Below are positions 16,744 to 25,141 of a stretch of DNA of 42,949 bases, piece after piece (the stretch's first letter is position 1; every line of letters starts with the position of its first letter). Location: positions 1-42,949 of the forward strand of contig JAFMKB010000018.1 of the NCBI GenBank assembly GCA_017853205.1, in the 5' to 3' direction. Made by a program: the position numbers and the translations under genes. Below the pieces are notes generated by a model. It ran no database searches and was not told the DNA's origin. It was given only the letters and a program-made list of their open reading frames with translations. This stretch comes from Gammaproteobacteria bacterium (GTDB lineage: Bacteria; Pseudomonadota; Gammaproteobacteria; Pseudomonadales; Pseudohongiellaceae).

Positions 16744-17494
16744 CCTTGTCTCTTTGGTCTGTTGACTTCAGATTTGGCACGGATGGATGAGATGAGCGTA
16801 ATCGCAAACCTCTGTCCACGAGGAGAATAATAATCATTGCAAGTAGCATGGTTACCACTGTATGCCCCAGAAAGTGATCGCCAATTATTATTTTATAGAC
16901 ACCGACTACCCAGCCTAAAAGACATGCCATGCTAACTATGACCCTTTGTGCCTTACGGGTCTTTCCGAGAATACCTAACGCCATTAATGCGAACCCACCG
17001 CTCGCATGCCCAGCGGGATAACAGGCAATTCGCTTTACTTGAACAAAGTCGTCTGGATAGCCGCGAAAAAGCGTTATGTGTGGATAGCTGCCACCAAAAA
17101 GCGCAAGATCTCGAGGGCACGGAATGTTTGTCGCGTCTTTGAGTAGATTGACTGCCAGCGGAACTAGGACAAGCGACACGAGAACCACTCGCAGCTTTTG
17201 CTGATCATAATATTTATGCCGAGGTAGAAATAAATCTATTCTGGTGAAACGAGGTGATAGAGAGAGCAATAGAAAGATAATGACGACGCCGAAATAGACT
17301 GTCTTTACTCCATCGTAGAGTACAAAGCGGAGCCAACGCTGATCGCGACTGATTATCCAATCATTTAAATCCGCATCGAAGAACCAGCGCTGTACCATAA
17401 TGTCGACCGGAGTTATCTCAAAGAAAACGACAGTTCCGACGAGGCACAATACTAGTAGAAAGAGTTGCCTGTTATAGGTGTGTTCTAGAATCAA
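16733..17494 (-). CDS. PAP2-family membrane lipid phosphatase
   Basis: A 253-residue membrane protein with about six hydrophobic helices. The PAP2 catalytic motifs are KDATNIPCPRD (first), YPAGHASG (second, with PAGH for the usual PSGH) and GDHFLGHTVVT (third); the third lacks the family's usual SR start, as in several PAP2 proteins found next to phosphoethanolamine transferases. The reaction is probably dephosphorylation of a lipid phosphate or pyrophosphate on the outer face of the inner membrane; the exact substrate (phosphatidic acid, undecaprenyl pyrophosphate or lipid A) is unknown. The TTG start at 17494 has AAAGAG 8 nt upstream. It follows eptA by 36 nt and is likely cotranscribed. 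Confidence 0.85.
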   Translation of the reverse strand: MILEHTYNRQLFLLVLCLVGTVVFFEITPVDIMVQRWFFDADLNDWIISRDQRWLRFVLYDGVKTVYFGVVIIFLLLSLSPRFTRIDLFLPRHKYYDQQKLRVVLVSLVLVPLAVNLLKDATNIPCPRDLALFGGSYPHITLFRGYPDDFVQVKRIACYPAGHASGGFALMALGILGKTRKAQRVIVSMACLLGWVVGVYKIIIGDHFLGHTVVTMLLAMIIILLVDRGLRLRSSHPSVPNLKSTDQRDKATD

Positions 17495-17530
17495 AGATCG
17501 AGCTCTTTATTATGTTGATTACTCTAGGTT

Positions 17531-19201
17531 TCAAATTTTTATTGCTAGAAGATCGAGTTCTTCATCATAAAGAGTAGTGTCAATATCGAACAATCCCAGC
17601 AGAGTATGGCTAACACTGTCATGACTTAAAGCCGTTCCCTTTTTTGCTAATCCGGTAATGTTTTCTACTTCTTCGGCAGGCCAGCTTTCGCCAAACCAGA
17701 AAATGAGAGGTACCCGTTTTTGGGCGTCAGGCGCAAGACGATAAGGCAAGCCATGTAGAAATAGATTGTGCTCACCCAAAGACTCGCCATGATCGCCAAC
17801 GTAAAGCATCGCTGTGTCGAATTTTTCGCTTAAATTGTCAAGCCGTTCTATGGTTTCGCCAAGAAAGTAATCGGTGTAGAGCGCCGCGTTATCATAGGCG
17901 TTAATTATTTCTTCCTGAGAGCAGTCCTCTAGTTGATTTGTTTGGCACGCTGGGGCAAATCGCTCAAATTCTCGTGGATATCGTTTATAGTAGGATGGCC
18001 CGTGGTTACCCATCTGATGAAATATAACCAAGAGATCTTCGTCGGATGATGAATCAATAATGGGAGAAAGTGCATCAAGCATACCAACATCCCGGCACTC
18101 AATATCGCACACCGAATTGGTCTCCGAATTCTTGTAATCTAAAGTAGTTACATGCAGAGCAACACCTTTTGAGTCGGAGTTATTTTCTAGCCAAGTAATA
18201 TTGACTCCTACCCGTTGAATCACATCCAACGCATTGTCGGTGGCGAGCGCATCGGCCTGAGAATAATTTTCTTGGTTCAAAAAAGAAAACATGCAGGGAA
18301 CAGAGACGGCGGTCGATGTGCCGCAAGACCAGATATTCCCAAGGCTAATCGCGTTAGTTTTTGAGAGCCGGGGAGTGGTTTGACGTTCGTAACCATTGAT
18401 GGTCAGGTGGTCAGATCTTAGCGTCTCACCCACCACCATGACTATAAGTTTCCGTCGCGCATCTGATTTTGTTCTAACAGCATCTAGGCCAATTTGCGTA
18501 TAAGGTCGTGTGGCGCGATCAAAAAGACGGCTGCCAAGCTGTCCAGCAGAATAAAAAGCATAGCTTGGATTTGCATAGAAACGTACCGATTTATGTTCTC
18601 GAAAAAAAGTGGCGAAGCTACTCCCATTGAGTGTAAGAAGCGCAGCGATTGAGATAATACAAGTACAAACAAAACCAAGTCTGATTAGCCCCGCCTTAAG
18701 GTAGTTCGCGCGTTTAACTGGCGCAAAGGCAATAACTAGACTAGGTAAAACGCCGAGAGCGATGAAATAAAGAAATTGCGATGCTGAGAGAAGATCGAAA
18801 ACTTCGGCACGATCAGTTCTCAGCATGTTGTCGAGCATCACATCGTCGATAATGATGTGGTAAGTGTCCATGAAGTAGCCGGTGTTGGCTGAGATTAACA
18901 GTGTCGTAATAAGGACTGGTTTTAGCAGTGGGCCAACAGCCAACAAGCTGATCATAAGCGCGGTAAATAACATTAGTACGAGAGATAACGACACGATGAA
19001 AGGCAGATTTTCGATAGTGAGGGGATAGATCGGCCAAACCTGACTATAGAAGCTCGTGTTGTTAAACAGCCCAATAAACACTGCAACATAAACAATCAGC
19101 AAAGCGGGTGTTATCTCTTTTGAGAATAGACTGTTTCTAAGAACGGATGATACTCGCTGAATTGTGCAAGTAGCACGCTGAGTGATGCGATGAAGAGTCA
19201 T
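17531..19201 (-). CDS. eptA: Lipid A phosphoethanolamine transferase EptA
   Basis: A 556-residue enzyme of the EptA/MCR family that moves phosphoethanolamine from phosphatidylethanolamine to a lipid A phosphate at the periplasmic face, lowering surface charge and raising resistance to cationic peptides such as polymyxin. Five membrane helices fill about residues 33-190; the sulfatase-fold domain follows. The nucleophile Thr260 with metal ligand Glu259 is in MVVGETLRSDHLTINGYERQ, and the second metal site is in YVGDHGESLGEHNLFLHG. Substrate-site QMGNHGPSYYKRYP and paired cysteines in the periplasmic domain are also present. A PmrA-like box lies 43 nt upstream, and PAP2 follows directly. Which lipid A phosphate is modified is not predictable. 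Confidence 0.94.
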   Translation of the reverse strand: MTLHRITQRATCTIQRVSSVLRNSLFSKEITPALLIVYVAVFIGLFNNTSFYSQVWPIYPLTIENLPFIVSLSLVLMLFTALMISLLAVGPLLKPVLITTLLISANTGYFMDTYHIIIDDVMLDNMLRTDRAEVFDLLSASQFLYFIALGVLPSLVIAFAPVKRANYLKAGLIRLGFVCTCIISIAALLTLNGSSFATFFREHKSVRFYANPSYAFYSAGQLGSRLFDRATRPYTQIGLDAVRTKSDARRKLIVMVVGETLRSDHLTINGYERQTTPRLSKTNAISLGNIWSCGTSTAVSVPCMFSFLNQENYSQADALATDNALDVIQRVGVNITWLENNSDSKGVALHVTTLDYKNSETNSVCDIECRDVGMLDALSPIIDSSSDEDLLVIFHQMGNHGPSYYKRYPREFERFAPACQTNQLEDCSQEEIINAYDNAALYTDYFLGETIERLDNLSEKFDTAMLYVGDHGESLGEHNLFLHGLPYRLAPDAQKRVPLIFWFGESWPAEEVENITGLAKKGTALSHDSVSHTLLGLFDIDTTLYDEELDLLAIKI

Positions 19202-19243
19202 TCTGATGTTCTTTGCAGAAAAGACTCAGGATATAAGTGAATT

Positions 19244-19260
19244 ATTAAGAGATGCTTAAG
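19244..19260 (-). promoter_or_regulatory. PmrA/BasR box-like direct repeat upstream of eptA
   Basis: On the eptA strand the sequence is CTTAAG-N5-CTTAAT, both half-sites fitting the YTTAAK consensus with the correct 5-nt spacing. A -10-like TATATC (19230-19235) lies 8 nt downstream. The site is inside the 68-nt gap between the lpxL-type gene and eptA, so eptA appears to have its own activator-dependent promoter. It is the better match of the two boxes. Confidence 0.6.
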
Positions 19261-19269
19261 TAAAAGCGC

Positions 19270-20217
19270 CTAATTGTCCCCGTATAGATGGGCAGAGGGT
19301 TTGTCGCGCTGAGTTTTGAAACGACGGTGAAGCCACAGATACTGTTCAGGATATTGGCGTATGCGCATTTCGAGCTCGTGATTTATTCGTCGTGCGTCCG
19401 CTTCGTCATCGCCGCTTGGAAAATCTTCTAGCACAGGCCCTATCGAGAGCGTGTAGCCAGAATTGTCGGGATTACGTGTGTGCGAGAAAAGAAGAACCGG
19501 CGAATTGTTCATGCGTGCGAATCTGCTTGTTGCGGTAATCGTTGCTGCTTCGACGCCGAAAAAGGGTACAAACACTGAGTGTCTCTCACCATAGTCTTGG
19601 TCTGGTGCAAACCAGAGAGTGTCTCCGTCTTTGAGGCTACGCATCGCTTGCCGTACATCCTCGCGTTCGATCACACGGGCGAAGTGCTTGCCGCGGGAGT
19701 TAGTCATCACTGCCTCGATAAGCGGGTTTTTATGTGCGCGGTAAGTGACATTCATCGGGTGAAAGAGACTTAACAGGGTGCCCCCAAGCTCGAGGGTGGA
19801 GTAGTGACCGCCGATTAGTAACACACCCCGGCCAAGTTTCATCGCTGCCTCGAGGTGTTCGCTGCCCTCGATACGCACTCGGCTTCTGAAGCTTTCGGGG
19901 CTTCTCGACCATGCAATGGCTGCTTCGATGACCCCTATACCATTTGCGCGAAAGGTCTTACGGATAAGCTGCTCGCGCTGCTCGGGGCTGAGCTCGGGAA
20001 AACAGAGCGCAATATTCTCTTCGCAGATAGCGCGGCGACGCTTACCAAAACGGTATGCCAAGGCACCGATCCCCGCGCCGAGGTGCAGCTGGAGGGAATA
20101 CGGTAGATGGGCGATTAACCAGAGAATTCCAAGGCCCAGCCATGTTGGCCAGTAGCGAGGCCCCGCAAATTGGCTGAGGGGCGTGCGCGGTGTCTTCTGT
20201 TGTTTGGCGTTTAACAT
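19270..20217 (-). CDS. lpxL: LpxL/HtrB-type lipid A late acyltransferase
   Basis: A 315-residue member of the LpxL/LpxM family, which adds a secondary acyl chain to Kdo-lipid A at the inner face of the inner membrane. One N-terminal membrane helix lies at about residues 23-40. The catalytic HX4E motif is His138-Glu143 in GGHYSTLELGG, followed by FAPDQDYGERHSVFVPFFG, which carries the conserved Asp and Phe-rich acyl site, and LWLHRRFKTQ near the end. Length is normal for the family. LpxL, LpxP and LpxM cannot be separated by eye. It lies upstream of eptA on the same strand; no clear ribosome site precedes the ATG. Confidence 0.88.
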   Translation of the reverse strand: MLNAKQQKTPRTPLSQFAGPRYWPTWLGLGILWLIAHLPYSLQLHLGAGIGALAYRFGKRRRAICEENIALCFPELSPEQREQLIRKTFRANGIGVIEAAIAWSRSPESFRSRVRIEGSEHLEAAMKLGRGVLLIGGHYSTLELGGTLLSLFHPMNVTYRAHKNPLIEAVMTNSRGKHFARVIEREDVRQAMRSLKDGDTLWFAPDQDYGERHSVFVPFFGVEAATITATSRFARMNNSPVLLFSHTRNPDNSGYTLSIGPVLEDFPSGDDEADARRINHELEMRIRQYPEQYLWLHRRFKTQRDKPSAHLYGDN

Positions 20218-20316
20218 GGTTTGTTTGACTAGAATAATGGAAAGCTGCAGCTGGTCGCGTGTTCTGTGTGTTCGATTGTAGCAGAAGGCATTAGCGCAAG
20301 CGCAGACTTGAATCTG

Positions 20317-20344
20317 GGAATTTAGCGGCCATGTTAAGGTCTAA
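20317..20344 (+). promoter_or_regulatory. Sigma-E/AlgU-like promoter before the Deg protease
   Basis: GGAATTT (20317-20323) and TCTAA (20340-20344) are separated by 16 nt, close to the sigma-E/AlgU consensus GGAACTT-N16-TCTRA. Transcription would start near 20350, about 80 nt before the protease ATG. Control of a periplasmic protease by an envelope-stress sigma factor fits established biology, but the match has one mismatch in each element. Confidence 0.5.
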
Positions 20345-20431
20345 TCAGTTGTGCTGAATTAACGTTGGGTTTACGTGTTGAGTCCGGAAATTACCCGGCA
20401 ATCGTTGAAGAGTGAGTTTGCGAGGTGTCCT

Positions 20432-21565
20432 ATGATTTTTCACACAGTGGTTTCTCTGCGGCCGAGGATTGGCCGCTTCGCACCGATAGCTATTTTGGCG
20501 GCTTCTACGCTGTCAGCGGCGGTAGCATGGGGAAGCGATGCACCGAGTTCTGCGGAAACGACGTCGCAGAGCTATGCCGAATTTCACACCGACGACGAAA
20601 CCAACAATATCGAAATTTTTAAGCGCGCGAGTGCATCGGTCGTTAACATTACCAATTCGAGGCTAGTCCGTTCTCCCTATTCTCTTAACCCGCAGTCAGT
20701 CCCGCAGGGCAGCGGCACGGGGTTTGTGTGGGGCGACGAGGGCTATATTGTCACTAACTTTCACGTTGTGCAGCAGGCCAACCGCGTTACGGTTACGCTC
20801 CAAGACGGCTCTACCTTTGATGCGCGGGCCGTCGGGCTTGATCCCGATAAAGACCTTGCTGTGTTGAAGATCGATGCCGATGACGTCGAACTTGTGCCGG
20901 TCGAGCTTGGCGATTCTGGCCTGCTCGAGGTTGGCCGCAAGGTGATTGCCATCGGCAACCCCTTCGGTCTCGACACGACGATGACGGTCGGGATTGTGAG
21001 CGCCTTAGGGCGCGAAATCGATTCTGTCTCGCGGCGTAAAATCCGTGACGTAATTCAAACAGACGCCGCGATAAATCCTGGCAATTCTGGCGGCCCGCTG
21101 CTTAATTCCCTGGGACAGCTCGTTGGTGTAAACACTGCGATCTATAGCCCCAGCGGCGCAAGTTCGGGGATCGGCTTCGCTATTCCGGTGAATACCGTAA
21201 AGCGCGTTGTGCCGGAGCTCATCGCCTATGGCCGCGTACAGACACCCATATTAGGTATCACGCCGGTGCCGCAGCCTGACTATTACCGCAGACTTTGGGG
21301 TATTCAGGGCGTCATCGTTATGGGCACCGTGCCAAATACGGAGCCTGCGCTCAAAGGCATGCGCGGTCTGTCGCGAAGCCAGCGAGGGCGTATCCAGCTC
21401 GGCGATGTTATCGTTGAAATCGATGGCCGGGAAATTGCCAATGAGAGCGATTACGCCGATGTGATGGAAGAGCACCGACCTGGAGATATCGTTGAGGTGA
21501 TTACGCTGCGCGATAATCAGCGTCTGCGTTACGAAATCGAATTGCAGGCGCCGCAGAACAATTAG
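20432..21565 (+). CDS. Periplasmic S1C (Deg/HtrA-type) serine protease, one PDZ domain
   Basis: A 377-residue trypsin-like protease of the HtrA family. The N-terminus has a signal sequence or anchor (residues about 11-33). The triad is His111 (TNFHVV), Asp141 (DKDLAVLKI) and Ser219 (NPGNSGGPLL); one PDZ domain occupies about residues 275-370. The PDZ contains an extra SRSQRGR segment before the LGDVIVEIDG strand, like Deg1/HhoA-type proteases rather than DegS or DegP. I chose the ATG at 20432 because GAGGTG lies 4-9 nt upstream. The likely role is periplasmic protein quality control or regulated proteolysis; whether it is membrane-anchored is uncertain. It ends 1 nt before the convergent argH stop. 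Confidence 0.87.
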   Translation: MIFHTVVSLRPRIGRFAPIAILAASTLSAAVAWGSDAPSSAETTSQSYAEFHTDDETNNIEIFKRASASVVNITNSRLVRSPYSLNPQSVPQGSGTGFVWGDEGYIVTNFHVVQQANRVTVTLQDGSTFDARAVGLDPDKDLAVLKIDADDVELVPVELGDSGLLEVGRKVIAIGNPFGLDTTMTVGIVSALGREIDSVSRRKIRDVIQTDAAINPGNSGGPLLNSLGQLVGVNTAIYSPSGASSGIGFAIPVNTVKRVVPELIAYGRVQTPILGITPVPQPDYYRRLWGIQGVIVMGTVPNTEPALKGMRGLSRSQRGRIQLGDVIVEIDGREIANESDYADVMEEHRPGDIVEVITLRDNQRLRYEIELQAPQNN

Positions 21566-21566
21566 G

Positions 21567-22991
21567 CTAACGCGTTGAGCGTGCCTCGACGAGGCTGCGC
21601 GCTGCGTCTGCGGCAAGCAATACCTGACGCGGCGCAGTCCCACCCATGTGGTCGCGTGCGTTCAGCGAGCCTTCGAGAGTCAACACTTCGAAAACATCCT
21701 GCTCAATTAGGTCCGAGAAACTCTGCAACTGCTCGAGTGTGAGCTCAGACAAGTCTTTGTTTTGCGCTATACCGAAAGCGACCGACTTACCAACGACTTC
21801 GTGCGCGTCGCGAAAAGGGAGTCCGCGTTTAACGAGATAGTCTGCAAGATCTGTCGCGGTAGCGTATCCCCGAAGCGCAGCCGCGCGCATGCTGTCTTTT
21901 TTACAAGTCACAGCGGGCATCATCTCGGAATACGCAAATAGACAGTCTTTCACCGTGTCGAGGAGGTCGAACAGAGGCTCTTTATCCTCTTGGTTATCTT
22001 TATTGTATGCCAATGGTTGCGACTTCATCAGGGTTAGAAGTGACATCAGATGACCAAATACGCGACCGGTTTTGCCGCGCACAAGTTCGGGCACGTCGGG
22101 ATTTTTCTTTTGCGGCATAATCGACGAACCCGTGCAGAATCGATCTGGCAGATCAATAAAGTCGAACTGTGCGGAAGTCCAGAGAACCAGCTCTTCGGAG
22201 AAGCGCGAAAGATGCATCATAATCGTGCTGCAGCAGCTTGCGACTTCAATTGCAAAGTCGCGGTCGCTGACCGAGTCAAGTGAATTGCGTGTAGGGCCGT
22301 CGAATCCGAGAAGCGAGGCGCTGTAATCGCGGTCGATAGGAAACGTGGTGCCAGCGAGGGCCGCGGCACCCAGTGGTGAAACGTTTAGCCTCTTGCGCGC
22401 GTCGATCAGACGGCTGTAGTCACGTTCAAGCATCTCATTCCATGCGAGCATATGATGGCCGAAGCTAATCGGCTGCGCTGTCTGCAGGTGGGTGAAGCCG
22501 GGCATTATTGTGTCGGCATCCCGTACTGCGAGGTCAATCAATGCTAACTGCACTTTGCCAACAAGTTCGGCGATAATGTCGACCTGATCGCGCACGTAAA
22601 GCCGAATATCGGTCGCTACCTGATCGTTGCGCGATCGTCCCGTGTGTAATTTTTTGCCCACACTGCCGATGCGCGCTGTCAGCGCCGATTCGATATTCAT
22701 GTGTACGTCTTCGAGTTCGACAGACCAAATGAAGTCCCCCGCCTCGATCTCGTGCCTTATCGCCTCAAGCCCCTCGAGAATCTGGTTTTTTTCGTCGAGC
22801 GTTAATACGCCGACTTGCTGCAGCATCGTTGCATGCGCGACAGAACCGTCGATATCCTGTTGATAGAGCCTGCGATCGAACTGCACCGACGCGGTGAACC
22901 GCTGCACAAACGCATCGGTGGCTTCGCTGAAGCGGCCGCCCCATAGTTTGCTGGTGTCTTCTATTTTCGAGTCGCTGGGCTTGTCGCTCAT
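21567..22991 (-). CDS. argH: Argininosuccinate lyase
   Basis: ArgH cleaves argininosuccinate to arginine and fumarate, the last step of arginine synthesis, in a cytoplasmic tetramer. The 474-residue protein shows [10 protein letters not shown] at the start, the catalytic His region [16 protein letters not shown] and the flexible catalytic-serine loop [13 protein letters not shown] that defines the fumarase/aspartase superfamily. I chose the ATG at 22991, where MSDK begins, because the N-terminal WGGRF motif then sits at the usual distance and GGAAA lies upstream. It is divergent from hemC with an extended -10 promoter. In Pseudomonas the algZ-algR regulators sit between argH and hemC; they are absent here. 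Confidence 0.97.
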   Translation of the reverse strand: MSDKPSDSKIEDTSKLWGGRFSEATDAFVQRFTASVQFDRRLYQQDIDGSVAHATMLQQVGVLTLDEKNQILEGLEAIRHEIEAGDFIWSVELEDVHMNIESALTARIGSVGKKLHTGRSRNDQVATDIRLYVRDQVDIIAELVGKVQLALIDLAVRDADTIMPGFTHLQTAQPISFGHHMLAWNEMLERDYSRLIDARKRLNVSPLGAAALAGTTFPIDRDYSASLLGFDGPTRNSLDSVSDRDFAIEVASCCSTIMMHLSRFSEELVLWTSAQFDFIDLPDRFCTGSSIMPQKKNPDVPELVRGKTGRVFGHLMSLLTLMKSQPLAYNKDNQEDKEPLFDLLDTVKDCLFAYSEMMPAVTCKKDSMRAAALRGYATATDLADYLVKRGLPFRDAHEVVGKSVAFGIAQNKDLSELTLEQLQSFSDLIEQDVFEVLTLEGSLNARDHMGGTAPRQVLLAADAARSLVEARSTR

Positions 22992-23053
22992 GAGAGATTT
23001 CCGCTTATCAGTGTGTTCGGCGGGTGTTAATCCTGCCGCATTTAGAGAGCGCG

Positions 23054-23062
23054 AGTATATCA
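23054..23062 (-). promoter_or_regulatory. Extended -10 promoter of argH
   Basis: On the minus strand TGATATACT is a TGN-extended -10 (TATACT, 5 of 6 matches). A weak -35 (TTCAAG) lies 17 nt upstream. It would start transcription about 55 nt before the argH ATG. No ArgR box is visible nearby. Confidence 0.5.
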
Positions 23063-23097
23063 GCATCACGGCCTCGCTTGAAAATATGCTACCTACT

Positions 23098-23126
23098 CGG
23101 ACATAGCCGCCAAATTGCCGTAAAAT
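23098..23126 (+). promoter_or_regulatory. Candidate sigma-70 promoter of hemCDXY
   Basis: CGGACA (23098-23103) and TAAAAT (23121-23126) are 17 nt apart; they match the -35 and -10 consensus at 4 and 5 positions. Transcription would start near 23133, about 27 nt before the hemC start at 23160. Confidence 0.45.
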
Positions 23127-23159
23127 AGCGTCATGTTTAACAGCTAAAAAGGTCTGCCC

Positions 23160-24146
23160 TTGTCCTCTGACACTATTAAATCGGCGTCGAGCAACGATCC
23201 AAACCGCACAGTGCGTATCCGCATCGCAACGCGCAAGAGTCCGCTGGCGTTATGGCAGGCTTATTTTGTTCGCGATGCGCTCGAAAGTGCACATCCAGAT
23301 TTATGCGTTGACTTGCTCGCGATGAGCACTCGAGGCGACAAAATTCTTGATACCCCTCTAGCAAAAATAGGCGGCAAAGGCCTGTTTGTGAAAGAGCTTG
23401 AACGCGCGCTGCTCGACGGTGACGCTGACATTGCCGTGCATTCTATGAAGGATGTGCCAATGGCTTTTCCGGAGGGGCTTGGTCTTGCGGTGATTTGCGA
23501 GAGAGAAGATCCCACAGACGCGTTTGTATCCAATCGTTTTTCTTCACTGGCGCAACTGCCACAGGGAGCGCGGGTTGGAACATCGAGCTTACGTCGCCAG
23601 TGTCAGCTGCGCGCGTTGAGACCAGACCTAGAAATTCTGGACCTGCGCGGCAACGTCGGTACCCGGCTCGGCAAGCTCGACGCCGACGAATATGACGCAA
23701 TCATACTCGCCAGCGCGGGCCTGATTCGTCTCGAGCTCGAAGAGCGCATTGCCGAAAGGCTCAGCACTCAGATTTCTCTGCCCGCCGGCGGGCAGGGCGC
23801 TGTTGGCATTGAATGTCGCTTAAACGATGACGAGACATTAGCGCGGCTGAGCTGTCTCCACCACGCTGACACGGCGGCTCGCGTGGTCGCTGAGCGTGCA
23901 ATGAATGCCAGACTCAATGGCGGCTGCCAGGTGCCTATCGCTTGCTTCGCCGAACTCAGTACAAATGAGGCTGCCGCGGACGAAATAAGCCTGCGCGGCT
24001 TAGTTGGAAGCGCTGACGGGAAACGTATGCTGCGCGCCGAAGCGAGCGGAAATATCCAAGACGCTGAAGGGTTGGGCGTTGCTGTTGCGGAAGCTCTGCT
24101 CGCACAGGGCGCGGCCGAGCTTTTAGCGGAACTAGACGTGCGTTAA
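23160..24146 (+). CDS. hemC: Porphobilinogen deaminase (hydroxymethylbilane synthase)
   Basis: HemC joins four porphobilinogens into hydroxymethylbilane, using a dipyrromethane cofactor bound to cysteine. The 328-residue protein begins its conserved part at [14 protein letters not shown]. Visible motifs are [56 protein letters not shown] and the cofactor Cys256 in [10 protein letters not shown]. The TTG start at 23160 has AAGG 9 nt upstream; about 17 residues before the conserved core are extra, so the start is somewhat uncertain (a GTG at 23211 is possible but has no ribosome site). It heads the hemC-hemD-hemX-hemY unit. Confidence 0.96.
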   Translation: MSSDTIKSASSNDPNRTVRIRIATRKSPLALWQAYFVRDALESAHPDLCVDLLAMSTRGDKILDTPLAKIGGKGLFVKELERALLDGDADIAVHSMKDVPMAFPEGLGLAVICEREDPTDAFVSNRFSSLAQLPQGARVGTSSLRRQCQLRALRPDLEILDLRGNVGTRLGKLDADEYDAIILASAGLIRLELEERIAERLSTQISLPAGGQGAVGIECRLNDDETLARLSCLHHADTAARVVAERAMNARLNGGCQVPIACFAELSTNEAAADEISLRGLVGSADGKRMLRAEASGNIQDAEGLGVAVAEALLAQGAAELLAELDVR

Positions 24147-24187
24147 CAATCGCATAAGAACGCCGCTCCTCGGCTGCAGGGTGAGTG

Positions 24188-25072
24188 ATGACAACAGACA
24201 AAAGCTTCGCGCACAAACCTAGTTCAAAAGCGCCTCAGAACGCTGTGCTCGCCAATCACTGCGTTCTAGTGACACGACCAGAGCAGCAACAAGCCGAGCT
24301 TATTGCCGCACTCGAAGCATGGGGTGCGCAAACAATCCCACTGCCTCTGCTTTCTATCTCTCCACCGTCTGAAGGCGAGCCTGCGGCAAAGTTGCGTCGC
24401 AGTCTGCTCGAACTCGATCTTTTTGACAGTTTGCTTTTTGTTAGCACCAACGCGGTTCGCGCAGGTGTCGCGTCGATCGAAGACTATTGGCCGCAGTTTC
24501 CGGTTGGTTTGCAGATTCTGGCTATAGGGCCTTCGACCGCGGCACTAGCCCGAGAGTTGCTGCGCTGCGAAGTAGCGGTCGCGGCAGGAGGTTCGACTAG
24601 CGAGGAGTTACTTGCGTCGGGTCTTCTCGGTGACTTGGAAGGGAAGCGCGTGGGTATTTTTAGAGGTGAAGGCGGCCGTGATGCGCTCGCCGAAGGCATT
24701 CGGCAGCGCGGTGGGCGAGTCGAATACTTTGAAGTTTATCGACGCAGTCCCTGCGATTACAGTGACACGCAGCTTGTCGAGGTGCTAGACGGGAAGAGTC
24801 CCACGGCGCTCACCATAACGAGCGGTGAATCGCTCGACGCGCTTCTTTCCCTGGCTCCCAGATTAGAGAAGGCAATCGACATTGCTGTCGGCAAGTCGAT
24901 TAGAGTCGATGTGTTGAGGATGCCGTTAATAGTGCCTTCGGCTCGCGTTAAAAAATTGGCGTTAGCAAAGGGCTTCACCGCACCCATCGATGCGGGGGGT
25001 GCTGATGCGCGCTCTTTTGCTCGCGCGCTCTCAGTGGTCGCTGGTAAAACTGACCCTAATAAATCTAACTGA
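24188..25072 (+). CDS. hemD: Uroporphyrinogen-III synthase
   Basis: HemD cyclises and inverts ring D of hydroxymethylbilane to form uroporphyrinogen III. The 294-residue protein is weakly conserved, as is normal for this family, but shows the pattern: VLVTRPEQQQAELIAALEAWGAQTIPLPLLSI at the start, DSLLFVSTNAVRAG, ILAIGPSTAALAREL, GKRVGIFRGEGGRDALAEGIRQRG and ALTITSGESLDALL. It is about 45 residues longer than E. coli HemD, mainly at the two ends. AGGG lies about 8 nt before the ATG at 24188. It is 41 nt after hemC and is confirmed by its position between hemC and hemX. Confidence 0.92.
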   Translation: MTTDKSFAHKPSSKAPQNAVLANHCVLVTRPEQQQAELIAALEAWGAQTIPLPLLSISPPSEGEPAAKLRRSLLELDLFDSLLFVSTNAVRAGVASIEDYWPQFPVGLQILAIGPSTAALARELLRCEVAVAAGGSTSEELLASGLLGDLEGKRVGIFRGEGGRDALAEGIRQRGGRVEYFEVYRRSPCDYSDTQLVEVLDGKSPTALTITSGESLDALLSLAPRLEKAIDIAVGKSIRVDVLRMPLIVPSARVKKLALAKGFTAPIDAGGADARSFARALSVVAGKTDPNKSN

Positions 25073-25141
25073 AGCGAGTTACCATCTCGCTAAGTGAGTT
25101 TTTTGCGGCGCCCTGCGGGGCGCAGAATCGAGAAGAACAAC

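Noticed and set aside
25106-25128. GCGCCC/GGGCGC hairpin next to a T-run between hemD and hemX
   Set aside because: The T-run precedes the stem on the plus strand and gives an A-run on the minus strand, so it is not an intrinsic terminator in either direction.
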